Source: JBDKGD01 sp964645125 (GTDB lineage Bacteria > Patescibacteriota > Minisyncoccia > UBA6257 > 2-01-FULL-56-20). Taken from it: a stretch of DNA of 24,754 nt. The notes beneath the pieces are model-generated. The model made no database searches. It was not told the DNA's origin and saw nothing but the letters and a program-made list of their open reading frames with translations. The DNA lies in contig CAZXZC010000011.1 of NCBI GenBank assembly GCA_964645125.1, positions 1-24,754 on the forward strand, in the 5' to 3' direction. Positions 1 to 6,126 of the stretch are shown here, piece by piece; position 1 is the stretch's first letter; the number at the start of each line of letters is the position of its first letter. The translations under genes and the position numbers were made by a program.

Positions 1-233
1 TAATTAAAAATCATTTGAAAATTTCTAAGGATCCCTTAGTTTCTAAGATTAGAGTTGATTTTCAGATAAAACAATTTTATGAAGATACTCTTGAGTTGTC
101 CAAAAGTCTTTCTGTGAAATCTTTTAATGGTAGTGTTGGCAAGAAATATGAAGATTGGCGCTTAATTGATTTTAATATGCAACAACCCAACTCAATTCAA
201 CAAAAAGCTATTTTAGAAATTAATAATCTGTAG
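1..233 (+). CDS. 3' end of an unknown AT-rich gene (5' truncated)
   Basis: The frame is open from the window edge and stops with TAG at 231-233, so only the last 76 or so residues are visible; a TTG at 15 is an internal codon, not a convincing start. The visible tail is charged, has no membrane segment, and ends in a Gln/Asn-rich stretch (QQPNSIQQKAILEINNL). I do not recognise the family. Bases 1-240 contain 65 G/C (27%), against about 47% in 481-540, so composition differs sharply from the neighbours. It ends 11 bases before the 3' end of a tRNA gene, a common boundary for acquired DNA. Transfer is inference; the reading frame itself is seen directly. Confidence 0.6.
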   Translation, partial: IKNHLKISKDPLVSKIRVDFQIKQFYEDTLELSKSLSVKSFNGSVGKKYEDWRLIDFNMQQPNSIQQKAILEINNL

Positions 234-244
234 GTTTTTATTAG

Positions 245-319
245 TAGTGCCAAGGGGATTCGAACCCCTGTTCCCGCCGTGAGAGGGCGGTGTCCTGGAC
301 CGGGCTAGACGATGGCACC
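245..319 (-). tRNA. tRNA-Glu (anticodon CTC)
   Basis: Read on the minus strand, the cloverleaf is complete: acceptor GGTGCCA pairs with TGGCACT (first pair G-U), discriminator A, D-arm GTCTAG...GGAC, anticodon stem CCGCC/GGCGG with loop CTCTCAC, and T-arm AGGGGTTCGAATCCCCT. The anticodon is CTC (positions 283 to 281), which reads the Glu codon GAG. The loop and T-arm match the tRNA-Glu consensus closely. CCA is not encoded, so it must be added by a CCA-adding enzyme. Confidence 0.97.
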
Positions 320-329
320 AAACATTCAA

Positions 330-338
330 AATATACCA
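330..338 (-). promoter_or_regulatory. Extended -10 promoter of tRNA-Glu
   Basis: On the minus strand TGG-TATATT (extended -10, TGN plus TATATT) ends 10 nt before the first base of the tRNA. That distance fits transcription starting just upstream of the mature 5' end. No good -35 box is visible. Confidence 0.5.
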
Positions 339-365
339 CCACACAGTATCAATTTAGGCAATTAT

Positions 366-395
366 TTTCAATAAGTGAACGTTGTGGTGTATAGT
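366..395 (+). promoter_or_regulatory. Putative promoter of the 445-876 gene
   Basis: TTTCAA (366-371), 18-nt spacer, TATAGT (390-395). It would start a transcript near 402 with a leader of about 43 nt containing the Shine-Dalgarno tract at 431-437. The -35 match is weak. Confidence 0.4.
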
Positions 396-430
396 AAGGT
401 ATAGGGTTTGGTTCCACATTTTAAGCTGAA

Positions 431-437
431 AGGGGGG
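431..437 (+). promoter_or_regulatory. Shine-Dalgarno tract deciding the start at 445
   Basis: AGGGGGG lies 7 nt before ATG 445. A TTG at 439 would sit only one base from the tract, so ATG 445 is the better start. Confidence 0.65.
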
Positions 438-444
438 ATTGGAT

Positions 445-876
445 ATGCCTCTTCCTACAATCGAATCGATTCGTTTTTTTGAGCGAGCTGGCGCGATATA
501 TGTGTGCATTGATGACAAAGACGTTGTTTTAGATCAGTGCTTCCAACTTGGCATTGTCCACCCTGTTGTGGCAGTGAGTGTGTACAGCGTGCAGCCAACC
601 CGTTCGGGGTACGGTGCTTCTTACACGGAGGTTGGCCGCTATTTTAGCGAGCTTCTGTGTGCGGTGCCTGGTACTTATTTTGAATGGGATGTTGGGAGTA
701 CGCGCGAAGGTACATTGTTTTTTTGTGCCACCATTATTGGTAAAAAGTTTGTCTCATTGTTCCAAAGGCGCCGCGAGGATCGTTGGATGTATGGGCTGTT
801 TACTTTTCCTCACCTCACCTTGCCTCTGAATCGGCGTTATCCTCCGCAGTGCTGTCGGGCGGCGCACCATTTCTAG
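445..876 (+). CDS. Orphan hypothetical protein, 143 aa
   Basis: The family is not recognised. The start at ATG 445 is set by an AGGGGGG ribosome binding site 7 nt upstream, and the gene is closed by a strong hairpin terminator at 883-922, so it looks like a complete single-gene transcription unit. The protein is soluble-looking (no signal peptide or membrane helix), rich in aromatic residues and Cys. It has a beta-like segment at about 17-50, a basic patch QRRRED near 107-112 and a C-terminal QCCRAAHHF. No catalytic motif is visible. It shares its architecture (clear Shine-Dalgarno, own terminator, no homology I can see) with the genes at 2973 and 17720, unlike the mostly leaderless core genes. 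The reading frame is supported by its signals; function is unknown. Confidence 0.65.
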   Translation: MPLPTIESIRFFERAGAIYVCIDDKDVVLDQCFQLGIVHPVVAVSVYSVQPTRSGYGASYTEVGRYFSELLCAVPGTYFEWDVGSTREGTLFFCATIIGKKFVSLFQRRREDRWMYGLFTFPHLTLPLNRRYPPQCCRAAHHF

Positions 877-882
877 TTTTCT

Positions 883-922
883 ACCCTCTGAAAGAAATTT
901 ACGCTTTCTTTCAGAGGGTTTT
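883..922 (+). terminator. Rho-independent terminator after the 445-876 gene
   Basis: Perfect 15-bp stem (ACCCTCTGAAAGAAA at 883-897 with its complement at 905-919), 7-nt loop, then a short T run at 919-922. Confidence 0.85.
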
Positions 923-927
923 CTGTT

Positions 928-933
928 TATACT
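928..933 (+). promoter_or_regulatory. -10 box of the 942-1487 gene
   Basis: TATACT ends 8 nt before ATG 942, just after the preceding terminator. There is no Shine-Dalgarno sequence, so a leaderless or nearly leaderless mRNA is expected. Confidence 0.6.
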
Positions 934-941
934 TTTTGTAT

Positions 942-1487
942 ATGAATTCCGCATTTTCTTTGTTACAAACAGCCCTTGTGCTTTTACAAACTATTTCGGC
1001 AAACCCAACTGCTGATGTGCAGATGCAGCAACAGGCGATTGCTACGGCTGCCAACAGTATTGCCTCGGCGTATCAGTTGGCTATGGTTCAGGGTGTTTTG
1101 CCGAAGTTTGCGCGAGGGAATCAGTATCCGACCATTGAAGATGTTCGGACTTTTGCCTTTGTGGATTCAAAGGGCGTTCGCCATACTCCAGGCGATGGGG
1201 TTGCACGAATTGTGGAGTCGTCGGTTTCGTTTGGCGATATCAATGGTGATAATTTTGATGATGTGGCGATTGTGGTGCACTATGCTTCTGGGGGTAATTA
1301 TTACTTAGTTCCGTTAATTAACCAGGTTGGAGCTTTGAAACAATTTGGTAGTGTTTTGCTTGGTAAAAACATTGAAGTGGTGCGGCATGAAATAGACTAT
1401 GCCACGGTGACCTATGTGGTTCGAGACGCCAGCGGTGAGCGTACGGTGCGATATAAACTTTCCGGAAGCGGCTTGAAATTGTTATAA
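942..1487 (+). CDS. Hypothetical protein with a DxNxDxxxD (FG-GAP/EF-hand-like) motif, 181 aa
   Basis: I chose ATG 942 because it follows the upstream terminator and a TATACT box; a longer in-frame extension back to 783 would run through that terminator. The N-terminus (about 3-20) is moderately hydrophobic and could be a weak signal or anchor. It is followed by a Gln/Ala-rich helical stretch at 26-48. Residues 98-107 read GDINGDNFDD, the calcium-binding loop pattern of FG-GAP/VCBS-type repeats, followed by strands (VAIVVHY, YYLVPLI) and a beta-rich C-terminus. Only one such repeat is present, so this is not a beta-propeller. A small exported or surface-facing Ca-binding protein is a reasonable inference. 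The stop codon overlaps a TATAAT that may serve the next gene. Confidence 0.75.
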   Translation: MNSAFSLLQTALVLLQTISANPTADVQMQQQAIATAANSIASAYQLAMVQGVLPKFARGNQYPTIEDVRTFAFVDSKGVRHTPGDGVARIVESSVSFGDINGDNFDDVAIVVHYASGGNYYLVPLINQVGALKQFGSVLLGKNIEVVRHEIDYATVTYVVRDASGERTVRYKLSGSGLKLL

Positions 1488-1488
1488 T
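1483..1488 (+). promoter_or_regulatory. Possible -10 box for the DoxX-like gene
   Basis: A consensus TATAAT overlaps the stop codon of the upstream gene. It would give a leader of about 40 nt ending in a pyrimidine-only run before ATG 1537. A TATATT at 1512-1517 is an alternative. No clear -35 box. Confidence 0.4.
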
Positions 1489-1536
1489 CTTTTTATAGAA
1501 AACGTCTGGTTTATATTCACTCATTTTTTCTTTTTT

Positions 1537-2046
1537 ATGATGAAAGCGCAGGGTTTGTGTACGGATAGTTCATGTAATGGATGGTGGTGTCCTGATGCGG
1601 GTATTTTTTTGCTCCGCTTGTCTTTGGCTGTGGTGTTTTTGGCGCACGGGTATGGGAAACTTACACACCTTGATGGTACTATCGCGTTTTTTAGTAGTAT
1701 TGGTTTGCCGAGCGTGTTTGCGTATTTAGTTGCAGTAGGTGAGTTTGTGGGTGGACTTGCAATGCTTTTTGGCGTGTTTACGGTATTTTTTGGTGTGGTG
1801 CTTGCGCTTATCATGGCTGGTGCGATTTATTTTGCGAAATGGAAATTGGGGCTTATGGGTTTTGAATTTGAACTTGTTCTTTTATTTGTTTCTTTGGCTG
1901 CGGCGCTTGCAGGGCCTGGAAGATATAGCGTTGCCTATATGATGGGCAAAAAGGGAATGCAGGGTATGGCCTGTATGGGTAAGCAGTGCACTGGTAAGAA
2001 ATGCACCGGTGGACAGTGTAAGGGAATGATGGATGGTGCCAAATAG
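1537..2046 (+). CDS. DoxX-family membrane protein with Cys/Met-rich tail, 169 aa
   Basis: Four membrane helices at about 22-40, 50-68, 72-95 and 108-128, with the DoxX-type start of helix 1 (RLSLAVVFLAHGYGKL) and a second-helix VAVGEFVGGLAMLFG segment. DoxX/DoxD relatives are small inner-membrane proteins linked to thiol or quinone redox; the exact role of most is unknown. The oddity is the ends: CTDSSCNGWWC near the N-terminus, and a C-terminal tail from about 136 rich in Met, Lys and Cys, with four Cys at exact five-residue steps (C-x4-C-x4-C-x4-C) and then KGMM. That tail looks able to bind a soft metal such as copper, which is inference. The gene starts with two consecutive ATGs (1537, 1540), so the first residue is uncertain. 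A strong terminator follows. Confidence 0.85.
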   Translation: MMKAQGLCTDSSCNGWWCPDAGIFLLRLSLAVVFLAHGYGKLTHLDGTIAFFSSIGLPSVFAYLVAVGEFVGGLAMLFGVFTVFFGVVLALIMAGAIYFAKWKLGLMGFEFELVLLFVSLAAALAGPGRYSVAYMMGKKGMQGMACMGKQCTGKKCTGGQCKGMMDGAK

Positions 2047-2070
2047 TAAGATTGAGAGAAAAACATGACA

Positions 2071-2107
2071 ATATCCGACCCACTTTTATAAGTGGGTCGG
2101 ATATTTT
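2071..2107 (+). terminator. Rho-independent terminator after the DoxX-like gene
   Basis: Perfect 15-bp stem: ATATCCGACCCACTT at 2071-2085 and its complement at 2090-2104, with loop TTAT and a short TTT tail. The last T begins the -10 box of tpiA. Confidence 0.8.
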
Positions 2108-2112
2108 AGAAT
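2107..2112 (+). promoter_or_regulatory. -10 box of tpiA
   Basis: TAGAAT ends 8 nt before ATG 2121, directly abutting the upstream terminator. There is no Shine-Dalgarno sequence, so a leaderless start is expected. Confidence 0.6.
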
Positions 2113-2120
2113 TGGTACAT

Positions 2121-2873
2121 ATGAATAAACTGGTAGTGGCGAATTGGAAGATGAATCCGGCAACAGTGCAAGAGGCTCGTGATATTGCCACTCGTGTACG
2201 AGGTGTGGCCGGTGTGTGGCAAGTAGTGTGTCCGCCCTATACTTTTTTACCCGAAGTTGCGGAAGTTGTGCGAGGTCGCGCAGGGGTGAGTGTTGGGGCG
2301 CAGGATGTGTTTTGGGAACAAACTACCGGCGCGTATACGGGCGAGATATCACTTGAGATATTGAAAGGGTTTGGGGTCACGCATGTGATTGTGGGTCATA
2401 GTGAACGGCGTACTGTGCTGGGGGAACGCGATGATGTGGTGAATAAAAAATTTTGGGCAACGAGTGCGGCGAGACTCACCCCTATTTTGTGTGTAGGGGA
2501 GTCTGCTTCTGTGCGAGAGAGAGGCATTGAAGCTGCCAAGGAATTTGTACGCGCGCAGCTTGCGAGCGTTTTTTCTACTCGCGGTGGTGATGCATTCCCG
2601 AATTCGTGTGTCGTTGCGTATGAGCCGATTTGGGCAATTGGCACGGGAACACCCGATACTCCTGAAAGTGCTGGGGAGATGATGGTGTTTATTCGAAATC
2701 TTCTTACTGCCGAGTATGGCGTACCGGATGCTTCGCTTGCGTGCTTGTATGGAGGTTCGGTGAATGTGGCGAATGCAGCTTCTTTTGCAAATCAAGCTGG
2801 TGTATCTGGGGCTTTGGTGGGCGGGGCGAGTTTAAAAGAAGATTTTGGGGATGTGGTGAGGGTGTTTGGGTAG
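2121..2873 (+). CDS. tpiA: Triosephosphate isomerase
   Basis: Interconverts dihydroxyacetone phosphate and glyceraldehyde 3-phosphate in glycolysis, in the cytoplasm. All signature pieces are present at normal positions: NWKMN with catalytic Lys10, VGHSERR with His93, AYEPIWAIGTG with catalytic Glu168 and phosphate-gripping loop 6, YGGSV at 210-214 and a final GALVGGASL. At 250 aa it has the usual length of the family. ATG 2121 gives the canonical N-terminus; an in-frame ATG further up would lie inside the previous terminator. A second glycolysis gene, pgk, lies at 15519 but is not in an operon with this one. Confidence 0.97.
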   Translation: MNKLVVANWKMNPATVQEARDIATRVRGVAGVWQVVCPPYTFLPEVAEVVRGRAGVSVGAQDVFWEQTTGAYTGEISLEILKGFGVTHVIVGHSERRTVLGERDDVVNKKFWATSAARLTPILCVGESASVRERGIEAAKEFVRAQLASVFSTRGGDAFPNSCVVAYEPIWAIGTGTPDTPESAGEMMVFIRNLLTAEYGVPDASLACLYGGSVNVANAASFANQAGVSGALVGGASLKEDFGDVVRVFG

Positions 2874-2956
2874 CTTCTATGGCTGGTTGTATTTTTTGCC
2901 CACCTTTGACAGACTATCCGGTAGATGATTTTACATTCTTGCTTTATCTGCAAGAG

Positions 2957-2964
2957 AAAGGAAG
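2957..2964 (+). promoter_or_regulatory. Shine-Dalgarno sequence for ATG 2973
   Basis: AAAGGAAG ends 8 nt before ATG 2973 and selects it over in-frame codons upstream. A TTGACA at 2906-2911 could be a -35 box, but no -10 at a normal distance is convincing. Confidence 0.6.
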
Positions 2965-2972
2965 TGGTTGGT

Positions 2973-3683
2973 ATGGGAGGTTTACTTGTTCCCCAAAATG
3001 TGAGCCATTCTATTGTTTTAACCGAAAATCTTCAACGAAACCTGGGGCGACGTGTTGGTTTTTGGACTACCAGGGATGATGAATCGATTTGTTATCCTTG
3101 TTTTGTGCTTCGCGATAAGTATCGGTTGTTCTCTCTGCCTGTTGCTGATGGTATTACAATCGGAACGGTTGTTCGTTTTTATTCTCGACTTGATCGGTGT
3201 TATTACGATGGCCGGGTTTTGTATCTCAATCAGGAAATTGGTCTTGGGGTGTTTCGACTTCTTTATTCGGAATGTGGTCAGGAATTTTTCGAACCAAGCA
3301 CGCTGCTTGATTTTTCAAAAAATTTTTTCCGACTTGATTTGTGGAATGTATCACTCTCTCATGAGCGTCTTCCGCATTTTGTTGCTGTTCCCCATGGTGC
3401 GTGTGGTCGTTTTGATCAAAAATACACTAGAATGTTTCCTGACTCTATTGGTGCTTGGGCGAATGGTTCTGTGTTTTTCTTACCGCTTTCTTCATTAGCC
3501 GATTCTTACACTATTATCGGTATGATGACGACGGTGCGTATTCATGACCATTGTTGGCTTCGATGCATTATTGGTGCCACCCATATGTTGGCGGCGGTTC
3601 GAGCTGCTGCGGACGCTTACATTCCGCCCTGCGATCAAGGAGGGGGTGGGGGTCACTCTTTGGTGCACGGCGAGACATTTTGA
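2973..3683 (+). CDS. Orphan hypothetical protein, 236 aa
   Basis: The family is not recognised. ATG 2973 is preceded by AAAGGAAG, and a hairpin terminator with seven T follows at 3695-3729, so the gene forms its own unit between tpiA and proS. The product appears soluble, with beta-rich stretches and many aromatics. A CxxC (CYPC at 40-43) and several other Cys and His (for example HDHC at about 191-194) could bind metal, but no known zinc-finger spacing is evident. A glycine run followed by His (GGGGGH at about 223-228) sits near the C-terminus. Another frame in this region encodes a hydrophobic open stretch (3052-3498), but it lacks a ribosome binding site. Function unknown; I cannot exclude that the gene is decaying. 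Confidence 0.6.
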   Translation: MGGLLVPQNVSHSIVLTENLQRNLGRRVGFWTTRDDESICYPCFVLRDKYRLFSLPVADGITIGTVVRFYSRLDRCYYDGRVLYLNQEIGLGVFRLLYSECGQEFFEPSTLLDFSKNFFRLDLWNVSLSHERLPHFVAVPHGACGRFDQKYTRMFPDSIGAWANGSVFFLPLSSLADSYTIIGMMTTVRIHDHCWLRCIIGATHMLAAVRAAADAYIPPCDQGGGGGHSLVHGETF

Positions 3684-3694
3684 TTTTTGGGTAT

Positions 3695-3729
3695 GAGGCT
3701 GCTTTCTCACAAGGCACGCCTCTTTTTTT
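3695..3729 (+). terminator. Rho-independent terminator after the 2973-3683 gene
   Basis: GAGGC/GCCTC outer stem extended by TG/CA and CTTT/AAGG with one bulged C, followed by seven T at 3723-3729. Confidence 0.8.
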
Positions 3730-3745
3730 ATTCAATTTTTCTGAG

Positions 3746-3751
3746 TATAGT
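3746..3751 (+). promoter_or_regulatory. -10 box of proS
   Basis: TATAGT ends 11 nt before ATG 3763. No Shine-Dalgarno sequence; a very short leader is predicted. Confidence 0.5.
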
Positions 3752-3762
3752 GGTTGGTATAT

Positions 3763-5007
3763 ATGAAACAGTCTCAACTCTTTACCAAGGTCAGTAAAAC
3801 CGCTCCGGCGGATGAGGTGGCGCTCAATGCGCAGCTTTTGATTCGGGGTGGATTTGTGCAAAAAGTGATGGCGGGGGTGTACACGTTTTTACCCCTTGGG
3901 CTTCGTGTTTTGAATAAAATTGAAGCGATTGTGCGGCGCGAGATGAACGCGATAGGCGGACAGGAACTTTTAATGCCAGCGCTTCACCCAAAGGAGTTGT
4001 GGGAGCAAACGAAGCGGTGGAATGAGGTGGATGTGTTGTTTAAGGTGCCTTCGCGGCATGGTGCAGAGTACGCATTGGGGCCTACTCATGAAGAAACTGT
4101 CGTGCCAACTGCCCAGGCATTTTTATCTTCGTACCGTGACTTACCGTTTGCGGTGTATCAGATTCAAACAAAATTTCGCGATGAGGCTCGGGCGAAATCG
4201 GGTATTTTGCGGGGGCGTGAGTTTCGTATGAAAGATTTGTACAGCTTCCACGCAACACCTGAAGATTTGCAGACGTACTACGAACAAGCATCACGGGCAT
4301 ATGCAAATGTGTTTGCGGCACTTTCTTTGGACGCGATAAAAGTTGAGGCATCGGGTGGGAGTTTCTCTAAGTTTTCACATGAGTACCAGGTATTGAATGC
4401 TGCTGGTGAGGATGTGATTTATTACTGCGCGGCATGTGGGTTTGCAAAGAATAAAGAAATTGTGAGTGAGGATTTGCAGAAGCTTGATGTGGGGGCGACT
4501 ACTGTGTGTCCGCAGTGTGGCGGCGAGCTCCGTGTTTCGGCTGGTATTGAAGTTGGGAATATTTTTCAGTTGAATACGAAGTTCTCAGAACCTTTCAACT
4601 TGATGTATACAGATGCAGAGGGGAAGCACCGGATTGTATACATGGGGTGCTATGGTATTGGGATAAGCCGCTTGATGGGAGTATTGGTTGAGCAGTTTCA
4701 TGATGAAAAGGGGATTGTGTGGCCTGAAGGTGCTGCGCCATATACAGTCCACTTGATTGAGTTGCAGCAAGGCTTGGGAGCTTCGTTGTATGATCAGTTA
4801 CATCGCGCTGGAGTTGAGGTTTTATATGATGACCGAGACGCATCGGCGGGTGAGAAGTTTGCAACTGCGGATTTACTAGGTATGCCGTACCGGCTGGTGG
4901 TATCTGCGAAAACAAATGGAAAGGTGGAGGTGAAAAAGCGATCGGATGCCGTGGGTGGGGCAGAGATTCTGAGTGTCGAGGAGGTATTAGCTCGATTTAC
5001 GGTATAA
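3763..5007 (+). CDS. proS: Prolyl-tRNA synthetase, short form without the editing insertion
   Basis: Class IIa aminoacyl-tRNA synthetase charging tRNA-Pro in the cytoplasm. Visible are motif 1 (PALHPKELWEQTKRW), the GPTHEE loop, motif 2 (FRDEARAKSGILRGREFRMKD) and motif 3 (MGCYGIGISRLMG). A C-terminal alpha/beta anticodon-binding domain follows from about residue 325. Between motifs 2 and 3 lies a Cys4 knuckle (CAACG ... CPQCGG), joined directly to the GIEVGNIFQLNTKFSE segment. At 414 aa it is much shorter than the common bacterial enzyme of about 570 aa because the editing (INS) domain that clears Ala-tRNA-Pro is absent from the site where it normally sits. Short forms are known from several lineages. 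ATG 3763 is preferred over TTG 3754. mreB starts 65 nt downstream with its own promoter. Confidence 0.96.
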   Translation: MKQSQLFTKVSKTAPADEVALNAQLLIRGGFVQKVMAGVYTFLPLGLRVLNKIEAIVRREMNAIGGQELLMPALHPKELWEQTKRWNEVDVLFKVPSRHGAEYALGPTHEETVVPTAQAFLSSYRDLPFAVYQIQTKFRDEARAKSGILRGREFRMKDLYSFHATPEDLQTYYEQASRAYANVFAALSLDAIKVEASGGSFSKFSHEYQVLNAAGEDVIYYCAACGFAKNKEIVSEDLQKLDVGATTVCPQCGGELRVSAGIEVGNIFQLNTKFSEPFNLMYTDAEGKHRIVYMGCYGIGISRLMGVLVEQFHDEKGIVWPEGAAPYTVHLIELQQGLGASLYDQLHRAGVEVLYDDRDASAGEKFATADLLGMPYRLVVSAKTNGKVEVKKRSDAVGGAEILSVEEVLARFTV

Positions 5008-5021
5008 GTTCAGAAAAACGC

Positions 5022-5051
5022 TTGTATTATTGATCTTTTTTCCTGTAGAAT
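5022..5051 (+). promoter_or_regulatory. Promoter of the mre cluster
   Basis: TTGTAT (5022-5027), 18-nt spacer, TAGAAT (5046-5051). The predicted start near 5058 gives a leader of about 15 nt without a Shine-Dalgarno sequence before ATG 5073. Confidence 0.55.
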
Positions 5052-5072
5052 AGGGCATATTCTTGTTGTGCA

Positions 5073-6116
5073 ATGAAACTTTTTGACGCGCTTTTTAAAG
5101 ACATTGGAATTGATTTGGGAACCGCGAATTCGTTGGTGTATATGCGCAATCGTGGCCTGGTGGTGAACGAGCCGACTGTTGCGGCAATTAATACTAAAAC
5201 AAGCCAGATTGTGGCGATTGGGGAAGATGCAAAGAAGATGCTGGGGCGTACCCCGGGGCATATTTCGGTGGTGCGGCCGTTGGTGGGCGGTGTGGTTTCG
5301 GATTTTGAGAGTACGCAAGATTTTTTGCGCGAAGTGTTGCGGCGTTTGCGAGGGCAGTCACTTTTTGGATATCGGCGAGGTATTGTGGCGATTCCAAATA
5401 ACTTAACTGAAGTAGAACGTAAATCGGTAGAGGATGCGGCGCTTGCTGCCGGCTGCAGCAAGGTGTATTTGGTTGATTCGACTATTGCGGCGGCACTTGG
5501 GGCTGGTTTGCCCATCGATCAACCGTTAACGAGTTTAATTGTTGATATTGGTGGTGGCACGACAGACATTTCTGTTATTTCTATGGGCGGTGTGGTGGTT
5601 TCAAAAACTTTGAAGATTGCCGGAGATAAGTTTAATGAAGATATTATTAAATTTGTAAAAGATGAATTTAAATTGGCAATCGGTGAATCAACGGCTGAGG
5701 CAGCAAAGATTGCAGTTGGCTCTGCCATTGCCATGGAGGATCGCTTGGAGACACTTATTCGTGGACGAGATTTTACTACCGGACTCCCGCGTGAAGTGGT
5801 GATGAAAAATAATCATGCGCGTCAGGCACTCTCAAAGTCTTTGCGGATGATAGTTGATTCTATTCATGAGGTTATTGAACATACTCCGCCTGAATTGGTG
5901 GGTGATATTTTGCGACAGGGTGTGTATTTGTGTGGCGGTGGGGCATTGTTGCGAGGGTTGCCCGAACTTATTCAGAAAGAAGTTTCAGTGGAAACGATTA
6001 TTGCCGAAGACCCGTTAACGTGTGTGGTGCGCGGATTGGGGCGTATTGTTGATAATTTTGAAGGTCGAAAGGCGCTTTTGGATAATCCCTTAAAGCCCTT
6101 GGTAATTGCGTTATAG
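5073..6116 (+). CDS. mreB: Rod-shape actin homologue MreB
   Basis: Membrane-associated actin-like ATPase whose filaments guide lateral wall synthesis together with MreC, MreD and PBP2. Seen: N-terminal amphipathic MKLFDALFKD, phosphate-1 loop DLGTANS (14-20), phosphate-2 loop DIGGGTTD (158-165), adenosine motif CGGGALLRG (287-295), and the GRDFTTGLP segment typical of MreB. Length 347 aa is normal. An oddity is residues 134-141, VDSTIAAA, where most MreB proteins have an EEPxAAA stretch. The acidic catalytic position would be Asp135 instead of Glu and the EEP triplet is lost. The last bases run up to mreC (ATG 6127, 10 nt after the stop), so the two are probably co-transcribed from the promoter at 5022. 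Confidence 0.97.
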   Translation: MKLFDALFKDIGIDLGTANSLVYMRNRGLVVNEPTVAAINTKTSQIVAIGEDAKKMLGRTPGHISVVRPLVGGVVSDFESTQDFLREVLRRLRGQSLFGYRRGIVAIPNNLTEVERKSVEDAALAAGCSKVYLVDSTIAAALGAGLPIDQPLTSLIVDIGGGTTDISVISMGGVVVSKTLKIAGDKFNEDIIKFVKDEFKLAIGESTAEAAKIAVGSAIAMEDRLETLIRGRDFTTGLPREVVMKNNHARQALSKSLRMIVDSIHEVIEHTPPELVGDILRQGVYLCGGGALLRGLPELIQKEVSVETIIAEDPLTCVVRGLGRIVDNFEGRKALLDNPLKPLVIAL

Positions 6117-6126
6117 CACGTATGGT

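Noticed and set aside
783..941. N-terminal extension of the 942-1487 protein
   Set aside because: It would cross a perfect 15-bp terminator hairpin and overlap the preceding gene; ATG 942 has its own -10 box.
2349..2795. 148-aa minus-strand open frame opposite tpiA
   Set aside because: It is antisense to a fully conserved enzyme, has no start signals, and gives a composition typical of a shadow frame.
2906..2937. TTGACA...TACATT as a promoter for the 2973 gene
   Set aside because: The spacer would be 20 nt, too long for a normal sigma-70-type promoter, and no better -10 is at 16-18 nt.
3052..3498. 148-aa hydrophobic open frame overlapping the 2973-3683 gene
   Set aside because: No ribosome binding site or promoter near its start, and it lies entirely within a gene that has a Shine-Dalgarno sequence and a terminator. 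Its hydrophobicity comes from reading T-rich codons in another frame.
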